Shown here: positions 1 through 8,431 of the stretch, piece by piece | Layout of the letters: every line of letters begins with the position of its first letter | How positions within the stretch are numbered: the stretch's first letter is position 1 | Source of the DNA: Pseudorhodoferax aquiterrae | GTDB taxonomy: Bacteria > Pseudomonadota > Gammaproteobacteria > Burkholderiales > Burkholderiaceae_C | Direction of reading: 5' to 3' | NCBI RefSeq assembly: GCF_014652235.1 | Contig: NZ_BMYK01000002.1 | Coordinates: forward strand, 248,001 to 312,000 | DNA length: 64,000 nt | Position numbers and translations under genes: made by a program | Notes under the pieces: generated by a model | What the model saw: only the letters and a program-made list of their open reading frames with translations | The model's database searches: none | Told to the model about the DNA's origin: nothing

Positions 1-608
1 GGCTCGGCCGGGTCGAAGTAGTCGTAGTGCGGCTTGTACTCGGCGCCCGGGCCGTAGCGCAGGATCTGCAGGCCCTCGCCGTTCTCCACCGGCCAGCGCA
101 GCAGGGCCGCGATGCGCGCCTCGATGCGCGTGATGAGTTCGGTCTCGCCGCGCTGGAAGAACATGCCGTCGCTGGTGCGGTCGACGTTGATCTCCTCGCC
201 GCCCGTCTTGGTGGCCACCGTGCGCGAGCGCGCCAGGCGCGGGTTCGCCAGCGCGATGAGTTCCTCGCACTCGGCGTCCGACAGCAGGCTGCCGAAGACC
301 ACGATGCGCGGTTGCAGTTGGGCGCTCAGCACATGCACGCGGCGGTCCGCGGCCTGCAGGTACAGCGGCGAATCGTCCAGCGCGGGCTCGGGCACGGTCA
401 CCGCGGGCGGCAGGCCGGCCGCCACCGCGTTCTGCTCGAGGTGCTCGCGCAGCGTGTTCTCCAGGGCTTCGATGGCCACGTCTTCGTCCCAGCCGGCGTC
501 GCGCATGGCCTTGAGCACCGCATCGGGCGCATGGCCGGCCTGGGCCTGTTCCACGATCCACTGGCGCAGCTGCGGCGTGACGGCCTGGGTCGGTGCGTTG
601 GCGGACAT
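1..608 (-). CDS. 2OG-Fe(II) oxygenase, prolyl 4-hydroxylase type (3' part outside window)
   Basis: Reading the minus strand from an ATG at 608 gives 202 codons that run off the window edge. An AAAGGAG ribosome site lies just upstream. Residues 1-60 form a helical UBA-like segment. The rest looks like the P4Hc fold of Fe(II)/2-oxoglutarate hydroxylases. The last visible residues, YKPHYDYFDP, contain the H-x-D iron ligands (His194, Asp196). The distal His and the 2-oxoglutarate-binding Arg/Lys would lie beyond the window. Family members hydroxylate prolyl or other side chains of proteins or small substrates; the substrate here cannot be told. It is probably in one transcription unit with yaaA, 20 bases downstream. 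The assignment rests on the HxD context and is good but not complete. Confidence 0.8.
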   Translation of the reverse strand, partial: MSANAPTQAVTPQLRQWIVEQAQAGHAPDAVLKAMRDAGWDEDVAIEALENTLREHLEQNAVAAGLPPAVTVPEPALDDSPLYLQAADRRVHVLSAQLQPRIVVFGSLLSDAECEELIALANPRLARSRTVATKTGGEEINVDRTSDGMFFQRGETELITRIEARIAALLRWPVENGEGLQILRYGPGAEYKPHYDYFDPAE

Positions 609-628
609 GCGGCTCCTTTCTCTTCGGT

Positions 629-1402
629 TCAATCAGCGCGGCGCCGGAACACCAGCCGGTTCGGTTCGGACACGTCGGCGTCGTAGGCATAGCCTTCCAG
701 GTCGAACTGGCGCAGCTTGGCCGGCGTGGCGATGCGGTGGGTGATGGCGTAGCGCGCCATGAGGCCGCGCGCGCGCTTGGCGAAGAAGCTGACGACCTTG
801 TAGCCGCCGCCCTTGTACTCCTCGAACACGCACTCGACGACGCGGGCCTGCAGGACCTTGCGGTCCACGGCCTTGAAGTACTCCTGCGAGGCCAGGTTCA
901 CGACCACGGGGTGCTTGCTGCCCGCCAGTTCGGCGTCCAGGTACTCGGCCAGCCGGCCGCCCCAGAACTGGTAGAGGTTGCTGCCACGCTCGGTGGCCAG
1001 GGCCGTGCCCATCTCAAGGCGGTAGGGCTGCATGCGGTCCAGCGGGCGCAGCACGCCATACAGGCCCGAGAGGATGCGCAAATGCTTTTGCGCCCAGCGC
1101 AGGTCTTCGGCCGGCATGGCGCGTGCGTCCAGGCCGCCGTAGACGTCACCGTCAAAGGCCAGCACCGCCGGGCGCGAATTGCGCGCCGTGGCGCGCGGGC
1201 TGTGCGCCTGGTAGCGCGCGACATTGAGCGCGGCCAGCGCATCGCTGAGGTCCATGAGCTCGGCGATCTGCTGCGGCGACTTCTCGCGCAGCACGGCGAT
1301 GAGCTCGGCCGTCTGCTCGGCGAACAGCGGCTGGGTGGGCGAGACCGGCGTGGCCGGGCTCTCGTAGTCGAGCGACTTGGCGGGTGACAGCAGGAACAGC
1401 AT
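629..1402 (-). CDS. yaaA: peroxide stress protein YaaA (UPF0246 family)
   Basis: The 257-aa product begins MLFLLSPAKSLDYE, the usual start of YaaA (Escherichia coli MLILISPAKTLDY), which decides the ATG at 1402. The reading frame stays open for another 180 codons upstream, but that extension is Arg/Pro-rich and not family sequence. Internal family stretches such as LRILSGLYGVLRPLD and NLASQEYFKAV are intact, and the length is normal. YaaA limits intracellular free iron and protects DNA and proteins from hydrogen peroxide; it is cytoplasmic and DNA-binding in E. coli. It is transcribed away from the large-protein operon that starts at 1633, so 1403-1632 is a divergent regulatory region. Confidence 0.93.
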   Translation of the reverse strand: MLFLLSPAKSLDYESPATPVSPTQPLFAEQTAELIAVLREKSPQQIAELMDLSDALAALNVARYQAHSPRATARNSRPAVLAFDGDVYGGLDARAMPAEDLRWAQKHLRILSGLYGVLRPLDRMQPYRLEMGTALATERGSNLYQFWGGRLAEYLDAELAGSKHPVVVNLASQEYFKAVDRKVLQARVVECVFEEYKGGGYKVVSFFAKRARGLMARYAITHRIATPAKLRQFDLEGYAYDADVSEPNRLVFRRRAD

Positions 1403-1632
1403 GCGTGGCGGAGAAGTGCAGCCCGAAATTATCCGGCACGCACAGAAGGCCCTTCCCAGGCGCCTGTTGCCGGGTCGCTTGCACAACTTCGGCCACGCCA
1501 CATCCTCAGATTTGCGCAAGACCGTGTACACAAACATCGACATTTGTTTCCGATTGAACCAGTCGTTGACACGCTCTTGGCGCCCCTTGAGCATGCGTCG
1601 CACGCAAATGCTGCGTGCAGCGGGAGAACGTC

Positions 1633-4600
1633 GTGGCCCGAGCAGACAAGGTATTCGAGCTGGCTTGCGCCTGGTTCCGTGCTGCCGTCGACCGGGCGAT
1701 CGGCCAGCTCCCCGCAGCGCAGCAGGAACCGGCCGCGCGACTGCTCTGGCAGACGCTCGGCCTGGCCAACCCCGACCAGCCCTTGTCGGCCGACACCGAC
1801 CTGTCCGCATTCCGCGACGTCGGCAGCGACCGCGAATCGCTGGCCACCGCGGCCCAGATCGCGGCCGAAGTGCTGGTCGCGCTGGACCAGCTCCGGGACG
1901 CCGTGGCCGCGCTGGACGGCGGCATGCCAGGCCCGGCACTGGCAAGCATCGGCTCCGTCATGCGCCAGGTCCAGGACCTGTACCGCACCCCTGCGCAGGG
2001 CCGCTATCCGAGCGCCTTCAGCCTGGGCAAGATGCTGCTGACGCTCAGCGGCGATGCGCACGCCCCAGGGCCGGCCGCCGGATTGCAGGGGCCCGGACTG
2101 GCACGCCTGCTGGGCGCCCGTACGGCCGCCGAGATCGCCAGCACGCAGACCGCGCTGGCCTGGCTCTGCCTGGTCGCAGGCGGCATGATGGACCGCTCCT
2201 TCGCGAAGCCTTCCCGCGACACCGCAGCGGCCATGCTGTTGGGCGGCCTCCCGGCGCTCGGCCCCACCGCACCGCGCGTGCAATTGCCGCTGCAGCCCGG
2301 AGGTACGGGCGGCGTGGCGATCGGCTTGCACACCGATGCGCCCACCGGCCTGCAGGCCACGCTGCAGTTGGGCGTGGATGGCACGCCGCAGCACGAGGGG
2401 CAGGACTTCCCTCTGACGCTGAAGGCCAGTGCCGGCGTCACCACCTTCCTGCCGGTCGACCCGCCAGGGCCGCTGCGCACCAGCGGCGACTTCATGCTGG
2501 AGATCGCGCTTGCCCGCAGCCAGGCTGCGGGCACGCTCGTCATCGGCCCCCACCGCGGCGCCAGCCTGCGCATCGGCGGGCTCGGCGTCGGCCTGAAGCT
2601 GCACAGTGGCGCGCCGCTGCTGCACCTGTTCGCCCGCCAGGTCCGCGCGGAACTGGCGCCCGAGGACAGCTTCCTGAAGCAGGTGCTGGGCGACAGCGTC
2701 GCGCTGGACTTCTCCATCGAGGCCCAGGCCGATCAGTTCGGCGGGCTGCGCCTGCAGAACGGCTCCGGCCTGGCCGCCAGCCTGGCCGTGCCCACCGCAC
2801 CGACCGGACCGTTCAGGGTGCAGCTGATCCATCTGGGTCTCACGCCCAGAGATGGCAGCTTCCTGCAGCTGCAAGCCGAGCTGTCGGCCTCGTTCGGCGT
2901 GGAGCTCGGTCCGTTCCAGGCCAGCATCGATCGCCTGGGCTTGCAGCTGGAACTCGACTGCCGCGGCGAGGTCCCTACCCTGGCCTTCGCCCTCGGGCCA
3001 CCCAGCGGCATCGGCCTGGCTTTGGACTCGGGGGCCGTCAAGGGCGGCGGCTACCTCGGGGTCGAAGCGGGGGGCGGCTACACGGGCGTGCTGGAGTTGC
3101 AGCTGCTGGCCGTCGGCGTCAAGGCCATCGCCCTCCTCGATCCCCGCAGCGAAGCCGGCTTCTCGCTGCTGCTGCTGATGTACGGGCAGTTCCCGCCGGT
3201 GCAGCTGTCCTTCGGTTTCACGCTCACTGGCGTGGGCGGGCTGATCGGCGTGCACCACACCTTCGACCGCCAGGCGGTGTCGCAGGGCTTGGGCAATGGC
3301 GCACTGGACAGCATCCTGTTTCCGAAGAACCCCGTGGCCGAGGCGCCGCGCATCATCGCCACATTGCGCACGCTGTTCCCGGTCAAGAAAGACGGCTTTG
3401 TCATTGGCCCCATGCTGGAACTTGGCTGGGGCACGCCCAGCCTGGTCCAGGTGCGCATGGGCCTCGTCATCGCGCCGGCGGAAGGAACGATCGCCATCCT
3501 CGGCCAGATGGTCGTGCAGTTGCCACCGCTGGTCGCCGCGGAACTCGCGCTGCTGCGCCTGCAGATGGACTTCGATGGCTGGGTCACGCTGGACCCGCTG
3601 TCCATCGGCTGCAACGCCGTGCTGCGCAATTCGCGCGTGGGCGTCGTCACGATCACGGGGCAGTTCGCGTTCCGGGCCCAATTCGGTGCCCGGCCCGGCT
3701 TTCTGGTCAGCGCAGGCGGCTTCCATCCGCGCTTCAAGGAGGTGCCGGGCGATCTGCCGGTGCCGTTTCGCCGCGCCGGCGCGGCCTTCGACATCGGCAT
3801 CGTCGGCATTTCTTTCAAGGGCTACTTCGCCATCACCTCGGCCACGGTGCAGATGGGTTCGGAGCTGCGCATCTGGGCCGACCTCGGCGCGGCCAGCGTC
3901 GAAGGCGGGTGGAGCTTCGACGCGATCTGCGAGCTGCAGCCGCGTTTTCGCTTCCAGGTCGACCTGAGCGCCTTCCTGGCCCTGCAGGTGTTCGGCGGCG
4001 ACCTGGCCAGCGTCCACGTGACGGGCATGCTGAGCGGCCCGGGGCGTTGGCGCATCCGCGGGCGCGGCGTGTTCGAGCTGCCGCTGCTGCCCGACATCCA
4101 CATCGACATCGACGAGGCCTGGGGCACGGACCGCGACACGCCTGCCGTCACGGTGCCCCTGGCGGACCTGCTCGCCGCCGAGATCGGCGCACCGGCCAAC
4201 TGGAACGCCCAACTGCCCCAAGGCGGCGAGGCCTGCATCACGGTGGCCGGCATCCAAGGCGTGCCCGGCCTGCTCGCGCACCCCCTCGGCACCCTGGTGT
4301 TCCAGCAGAAACTCGTGCCCTTGGAGCTGCGGCTGGACAAGCTCGGCAGCAGCCGGATCGCGGGTGCCAACGAGTTCTTCGGCCCCAGGCTGGTGCTGGC
4401 GGCCTCGCCGGACAAGGCCGGCATGGAACAGCAAGTACAACCGCTGCGCGACTTCTTCGCCGCCGCCCAGTTCCTCGAGCTGAGCGAGAGCGAGCGGCTG
4501 GACAAGCCCTCCTTCGAATCGCTGCCGGCCGGCTACGCGCTGCGCGACAGCGGCTTTGCCATGGGCGCGCCAGCCACGGTCGCCATGGGCTACGAGGAAG

Positions 4601-4938
4601 CCGATCTCGGGGCCGCGCTGCCGCCGCTCCGCAGTGCGCGCCACCTCGGCCAGGTCGCATTCGTCGAGGCCTTGGATGCACAGCTGCTGCACTTCGGCGC
4701 GGCCGGTCGCTCCAGCCTGCGCGACAAGCGCATGCACCAGCCGCCCGTGCAGGCGGCCGTGCGGGTCCAGCCCGCGCCCGTCGTCGCCACCGCGCGCGCC
4801 ACGCTGGGTCCGCTGGCCCAGGCGGTGCCGCAGACCAGTGTGTGGCAGGCCAGCCAGGCGCTGGCCGCGACCCATCCCGGCAGCGCGCGGCGGAGCGTGC
4901 AAGTGGCCGAGGTGGCCGAGCTATCCGAGTGGCTGTGA
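1633..4938 (+). CDS. DUF6603-type large protein, first gene of a four-gene operon
   Basis: This encodes 1101 aa. I chose GTG 1633 because GGGAG (1622-1626) sits six bases before it; an in-frame GTG at 1615 is less well placed. Residues 1-110 are predicted helical. Residues about 465-830 match, from memory, the DUF6603 signature: GGGYLGVEAGGGYTG, then FPPVQLSFGFTLTGVGGL, then alternating beta-strand sequence with RAQFGARPGFLVSAGGFHP. There is no signal peptide, membrane helix or recognisable catalytic motif. The beta-rich, glycine-punctuated middle suggests a structural barrel or filament-like domain (inference). It is followed 21 bases later by a second giant gene and is probably translated from the same message. 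The function is unknown; DUF6603 has no assigned role that I know of. Confidence 0.85.
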   Translation: MARADKVFELACAWFRAAVDRAIGQLPAAQQEPAARLLWQTLGLANPDQPLSADTDLSAFRDVGSDRESLATAAQIAAEVLVALDQLRDAVAALDGGMPGPALASIGSVMRQVQDLYRTPAQGRYPSAFSLGKMLLTLSGDAHAPGPAAGLQGPGLARLLGARTAAEIASTQTALAWLCLVAGGMMDRSFAKPSRDTAAAMLLGGLPALGPTAPRVQLPLQPGGTGGVAIGLHTDAPTGLQATLQLGVDGTPQHEGQDFPLTLKASAGVTTFLPVDPPGPLRTSGDFMLEIALARSQAAGTLVIGPHRGASLRIGGLGVGLKLHSGAPLLHLFARQVRAELAPEDSFLKQVLGDSVALDFSIEAQADQFGGLRLQNGSGLAASLAVPTAPTGPFRVQLIHLGLTPRDGSFLQLQAELSASFGVELGPFQASIDRLGLQLELDCRGEVPTLAFALGPPSGIGLALDSGAVKGGGYLGVEAGGGYTGVLELQLLAVGVKAIALLDPRSEAGFSLLLLMYGQFPPVQLSFGFTLTGVGGLIGVHHTFDRQAVSQGLGNGALDSILFPKNPVAEAPRIIATLRTLFPVKKDGFVIGPMLELGWGTPSLVQVRMGLVIAPAEGTIAILGQMVVQLPPLVAAELALLRLQMDFDGWVTLDPLSIGCNAVLRNSRVGVVTITGQFAFRAQFGARPGFLVSAGGFHPRFKEVPGDLPVPFRRAGAAFDIGIVGISFKGYFAITSATVQMGSELRIWADLGAASVEGGWSFDAICELQPRFRFQVDLSAFLALQVFGGDLASVHVTGMLSGPGRWRIRGRGVFELPLLPDIHIDIDEAWGTDRDTPAVTVPLADLLAAEIGAPANWNAQLPQGGEACITVAGIQGVPGLLAHPLGTLVFQQKLVPLELRLDKLGSSRIAGANEFFGPRLVLAASPDKAGMEQQVQPLRDFFAAAQFLELSESERLDKPSFESLPAGYALRDSGFAMGAPATVAMGYEEADLGAALPPLRSARHLGQVAFVEALDAQLLHFGAAGRSSLRDKRMHQPPVQAAVRVQPAPVVATARATLGPLAQAVPQTSVWQASQALAATHPGSARRSVQVAEVAELSEWL

Positions 4939-4959
4939 CACGCCTGCAGGAAGGTCCCC

Positions 4960-7900
4960 ATGCCCATCGCCTACCAATTCCTGCCCTGGGTCCGGCGCGG
5001 CCTGGCCCGTGCCGTGCAGGCGGCCGACACGCCTGCCGCCGCGGCCCGCCCGCAGATCAGCGTCGGCCTCACCCTGCAGGCCCGCGAGCACGGCCAGGGC
5101 CCCGGCGTCGTGTCCGGGCAAATCGACCTGAGCCTGTACGGGCCAGGCGACGTGATCGGCATCGACCCGCGGCTCGTGGTGCGCACCGAGCCCCGCGCCG
5201 GCACGCGCAACTTCGAGCCCAACTACCTCGCCGCCATCGATTTCGACCCACCGGATTTCCCCTGGATGATGACGCCGCTCGCGGCCACGGGGCAACGCCT
5301 GCGGCCCTGGCTGGTGCTGGTGGTGCTGCGCAGCACGGCAGCGACGCAGCCGCGGCTGCAGCCCGGCGCCCCGCTGCCCAGCCTGTCCCTGACAGCCGAG
5401 CAGGTCGTCCGCGAGTTGCCCGACCTGGCCGACGCCGCGCTGTGGGCCCATGGGCAGGCCGTCTCGGAACATGGCGCCGATGCGGTGGGCCAGCTCGGCA
5501 ACGAATTGCAGCAACGGCCCGAGCGCAACGTCTCGCGCCTGGTCTGCCCGCGCCGGCTGGAGCCGGGCACGGCCTACATCGCCTGCGTGGTGCCGGCATT
5601 CGAGGTTGGCCGGCTGCGCGGCCTGGGCAAGCCCGTGGCGGCCGACGCCACGCTGGCACCCGCATGGAACCATGCCCAGCCCAACGCGACCGAGCTGCCG
5701 GTCTACCACCACTGGTCCTTCGGCACCGGCCCGGTGGGCGACATCGAATCCCTGGCACGGCGCATCCGCACACCGGACAAGTACGCGCACGACACGGCGC
5801 TGCGCGCGCAGCTGGGCCACATCGGCGAGATGCCCGTGGCCGTGGACGCCGACTACCTGCTGTTCGACGGCCCGGCGCCAGGCCGGACCCTGTTCGAGGG
5901 TGCGCTGGTCTCGCTGGGCTTCCAGCCCGACAAGGTCGACATGCCATCGGCCAGCAAGCTCCAGGCCATGCTGGACAGCGGCCCGGCGCTGGCCAGCGCC
6001 GGCAGCCCGCAGGCCGCCAGGGCGCCCACGTTGTCGCCACCGCTCTATGGCGCCTACCCGGCCCGGCGCCACCAGGTGCAGCTGGGCCTGTGCAACACCC
6101 GGTGGCTGGACCAGCTGAACCTGCAACCGCGCTACCGCCTGGCCGCCGGCTGGGGCGCGGAGATCGTGCGGCGCCACCAGGACGAGTTCATGCAGGCGGC
6201 CTGGGAACAGGTCGGCGAAGTGCTGGCGGCTGAGCGTGCGTTCTCGCTGAGCCGCCTGGCACGCGACGTGCTCAAGGCGGTGGAGCGCCGCCACCTGGCA
6301 CGCCTGCCGGAGCACCGCCTGCTGGCAGTGCTGGCGCCGGCGCGCGGCCGGCTCCAGCTCGGCGTGGCCGAGAGCCTGTTCGGCCGCATCGAGAACAGCA
6401 CGCTGCCGGCAGAGCTCTTCGACGGCGCAATGCGGCGCTTCAGCGCACCGACCCGGCCCGCGTTGCGCCTGGCTCGCTGGCGCACGCGCGATGCGGTGCT
6501 GCCGAGCCCGGCGCAGCAGCTGAAGAACCTGTTCACGCAGTTCGCCGACGCGAGCCATCACCTGGCGCGCATCGACCCCAACCGGTTCGTGCCCGACGGC
6601 CTGCAGGGCAGCCGCTCGTTCGACGCCATTCCGATGCCTGCCGACCTGTCGCAGTCCATCGACCTGAAAGAGTACCTCGGCATCGAGGGCAGCATCACGG
6701 GCGCCGAGCTGCAGCAGCTGCGCCATCGCACCGCCGCCGCGCGCGAGGCCGCCGAACGCGCCAAGCCCGCGCCCGCGCAGCTGGGCGACATCTGGACCAC
6801 CGGCATCCTGACGGAAGTGCACAGGCGGCGCCTGCGGGAACTGCAATCCGCATCGGGCCAGCCACTGGACATGGCGGCCGTGGAAAGGTTGCTGCAGCAG
6901 GCCAGCAAGAGCCGTGTCGATGGCGTGCTGGTCAGCGTGTCGGTCAGCGGGCGCGTCAACGCCCAGGGCCTGCAGCTGCAAGCTGCCAGCGGCCAGATCC
7001 GGCGGGCCGGTGCGCTGCTGGGCCCGCCACCGAGCGACCCCGGCCGCATGCCCGGCGGGCGCACCGCCCAGACCCTGGCCCGGGTGCCGCTGGCGCCGTT
7101 GCACCAATACGGCCTCGCGGCGCTGTGGTCCGGCATGCCGGTCGACACGCTGGGCCAGGGCAGCGCAGTGGTCGAGTTGCGCTTTCACAAAGGCCGCTTC
7201 ACGCCGGCATCGGAACCGGCCCCGCCGGTGCCGTCCGACAGGATCCACACCGTGACCCTGCCGCCGCTGGAAAAGCGCCCGGCCGTGCTGGCGCGCTATG
7301 CGCAGGCCTTCCGCGACTACCACGGGCTGAAGGAATCCGTGCAGCACTCGCGCTCCATCGCCGTCGCGCCCGTGGACCTCGCCCGCGCGCAGACGGTGGC
7401 ACAGGTGCGGGCGCGCGTGGATCCGGCCAACACCGTGCCGCAGCGGCTGGCCACGACCTTGACGCTGGGCGGCCAGGCCGTCGCCTTCGACGCCGCACGC
7501 GGGCTGGTCGGGCCAGCCCTGCAAACGCGGTTGGATCTGGCTCTGACGCCCAACCTGCGCCTCGTCACCCCCCTGGCATGGGACCGCGTGATGGCCTATC
7601 CGCATCTGACCATGCCACTGTCGCGCAAGCTCGAGCGCATCGCACCCGAAGTCTTCCTCCCTGGCGTGGGCGCGCTGCCGGACGACTTCATCATGGCCGT
7701 CAGCACCAACCCGCGCTTCGTCGAGGCGCTGATGCTGGGAGCCAACCACGAGATGGGCCGCGAGCTGCTGTGGCAGGGCTTTCCGACCGACCAGCGCGGC
7801 ACGCCCCTGCGCCACTTCTGGCAGCGGCTGGACGGTGCGACCGACATCGACCCCATCCACCAATGGGGGCCCAGGCCATTGGGTAGCCAGCCGGGCAGCG

Positions 7901-8406
7901 CGGCGATGTTGGTGTTGCTGGTCCGTGGCCAACTGCTCGAGCGCTTTCCCAACCTGTCGATCTACGCCTACCCCAAGGCACCGAACGACAAGCGGCCCGG
8001 CGGTGACAGCCCGGCCGAGATGGACCCGAACGCCATCGAACGCCCCGTCCTGCGCGGGCACCTGGGCAGCGACATCACCTACGTCGGCTTCGGCCCCAGC
8101 ATCCGCCCCGAGGAAGGCGAGCTGCGGAACTGGTTCTTCGTGCTGGAGGAGCACATGACCGAGCCGCGTTTTGGCTTCGACGACCCGGACGGCCCGCGCC
8201 GCCAGGGCCCTGGCTGGATGGACGTGGATTGGAGCGAGGTCGGCGTGGCCGCCGGCCAGTGCTTCAGCGGAGCAGACCTGCGCAGGGCGCCACCGGCCCG
8301 AAGCCAGCCGGATTGGACCGAGCCACACGCAGCCCTGGTGGCCGAAGCGCTGCTGCAGCGCCCGTTCCGCGGCTACTACGCCGGCAGCAAGCTGGTCCCG
8401 CGGTGA
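4960..8406 (+). CDS. uncharacterised 1148-aa protein, second gene of the DUF6603 operon
   Basis: ATG 4960 follows an AGGAAGG ribosome site (4948-4954). The 1148-aa product has no signal peptide or membrane segment. Visible landmarks are RPWLVLVVL near residue 117, a helical stretch RHQDEFMQAAWEQVGEVLAA near 405, and the C-terminal NWFFVLEEHMTEPRFGFDDP near 1057. I have seen the last two patterns only in uncharacterised proteins of actinobacteria, myxobacteria and similar organisms. I recognise no enzyme motif. It is 21 bases downstream of the DUF6603 gene and 25 bases upstream of the 1673-aa gene, so all are likely co-expressed, and similar expression suggests parts of one assembly or pathway (inference). 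The arginine-rich giant ORFs on the opposite strand are GC shadows. Confidence 0.85.
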   Translation: MPIAYQFLPWVRRGLARAVQAADTPAAAARPQISVGLTLQAREHGQGPGVVSGQIDLSLYGPGDVIGIDPRLVVRTEPRAGTRNFEPNYLAAIDFDPPDFPWMMTPLAATGQRLRPWLVLVVLRSTAATQPRLQPGAPLPSLSLTAEQVVRELPDLADAALWAHGQAVSEHGADAVGQLGNELQQRPERNVSRLVCPRRLEPGTAYIACVVPAFEVGRLRGLGKPVAADATLAPAWNHAQPNATELPVYHHWSFGTGPVGDIESLARRIRTPDKYAHDTALRAQLGHIGEMPVAVDADYLLFDGPAPGRTLFEGALVSLGFQPDKVDMPSASKLQAMLDSGPALASAGSPQAARAPTLSPPLYGAYPARRHQVQLGLCNTRWLDQLNLQPRYRLAAGWGAEIVRRHQDEFMQAAWEQVGEVLAAERAFSLSRLARDVLKAVERRHLARLPEHRLLAVLAPARGRLQLGVAESLFGRIENSTLPAELFDGAMRRFSAPTRPALRLARWRTRDAVLPSPAQQLKNLFTQFADASHHLARIDPNRFVPDGLQGSRSFDAIPMPADLSQSIDLKEYLGIEGSITGAELQQLRHRTAAAREAAERAKPAPAQLGDIWTTGILTEVHRRRLRELQSASGQPLDMAAVERLLQQASKSRVDGVLVSVSVSGRVNAQGLQLQAASGQIRRAGALLGPPPSDPGRMPGGRTAQTLARVPLAPLHQYGLAALWSGMPVDTLGQGSAVVELRFHKGRFTPASEPAPPVPSDRIHTVTLPPLEKRPAVLARYAQAFRDYHGLKESVQHSRSIAVAPVDLARAQTVAQVRARVDPANTVPQRLATTLTLGGQAVAFDAARGLVGPALQTRLDLALTPNLRLVTPLAWDRVMAYPHLTMPLSRKLERIAPEVFLPGVGALPDDFIMAVSTNPRFVEALMLGANHEMGRELLWQGFPTDQRGTPLRHFWQRLDGATDIDPIHQWGPRPLGSQPGSAAMLVLLVRGQLLERFPNLSIYAYPKAPNDKRPGGDSPAEMDPNAIERPVLRGHLGSDITYVGFGPSIRPEEGELRNWFFVLEEHMTEPRFGFDDPDGPRRQGPGWMDVDWSEVGVAAGQCFSGADLRRAPPARSQPDWTEPHAALVAEALLQRPFRGYYAGSKLVPR

Positions 8407-8431
8407 AGAAGGACGGAGAGAGGGAGCGCAC

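Noticed and set aside
1566-1594. TTGACA as a promoter for the giant-protein operon
   Set aside because: The -35 hexamer is perfect but the base composition 17 positions later (GAGCAT) is not a convincing -10, so I do not list it.
1403-1945. N-terminal extension of YaaA by 180 codons
   Set aside because: The extension is Arg/Pro-rich and crosses the divergent promoter region; the family start is the ATG at 1402.
1377-6233. 1618-aa plus-strand frame overlapping the first two large genes
   Set aside because: Arg/Pro/Gly-rich out-of-frame reading; the overlapping DUF6603 and second gene have coherent domains and start signals.
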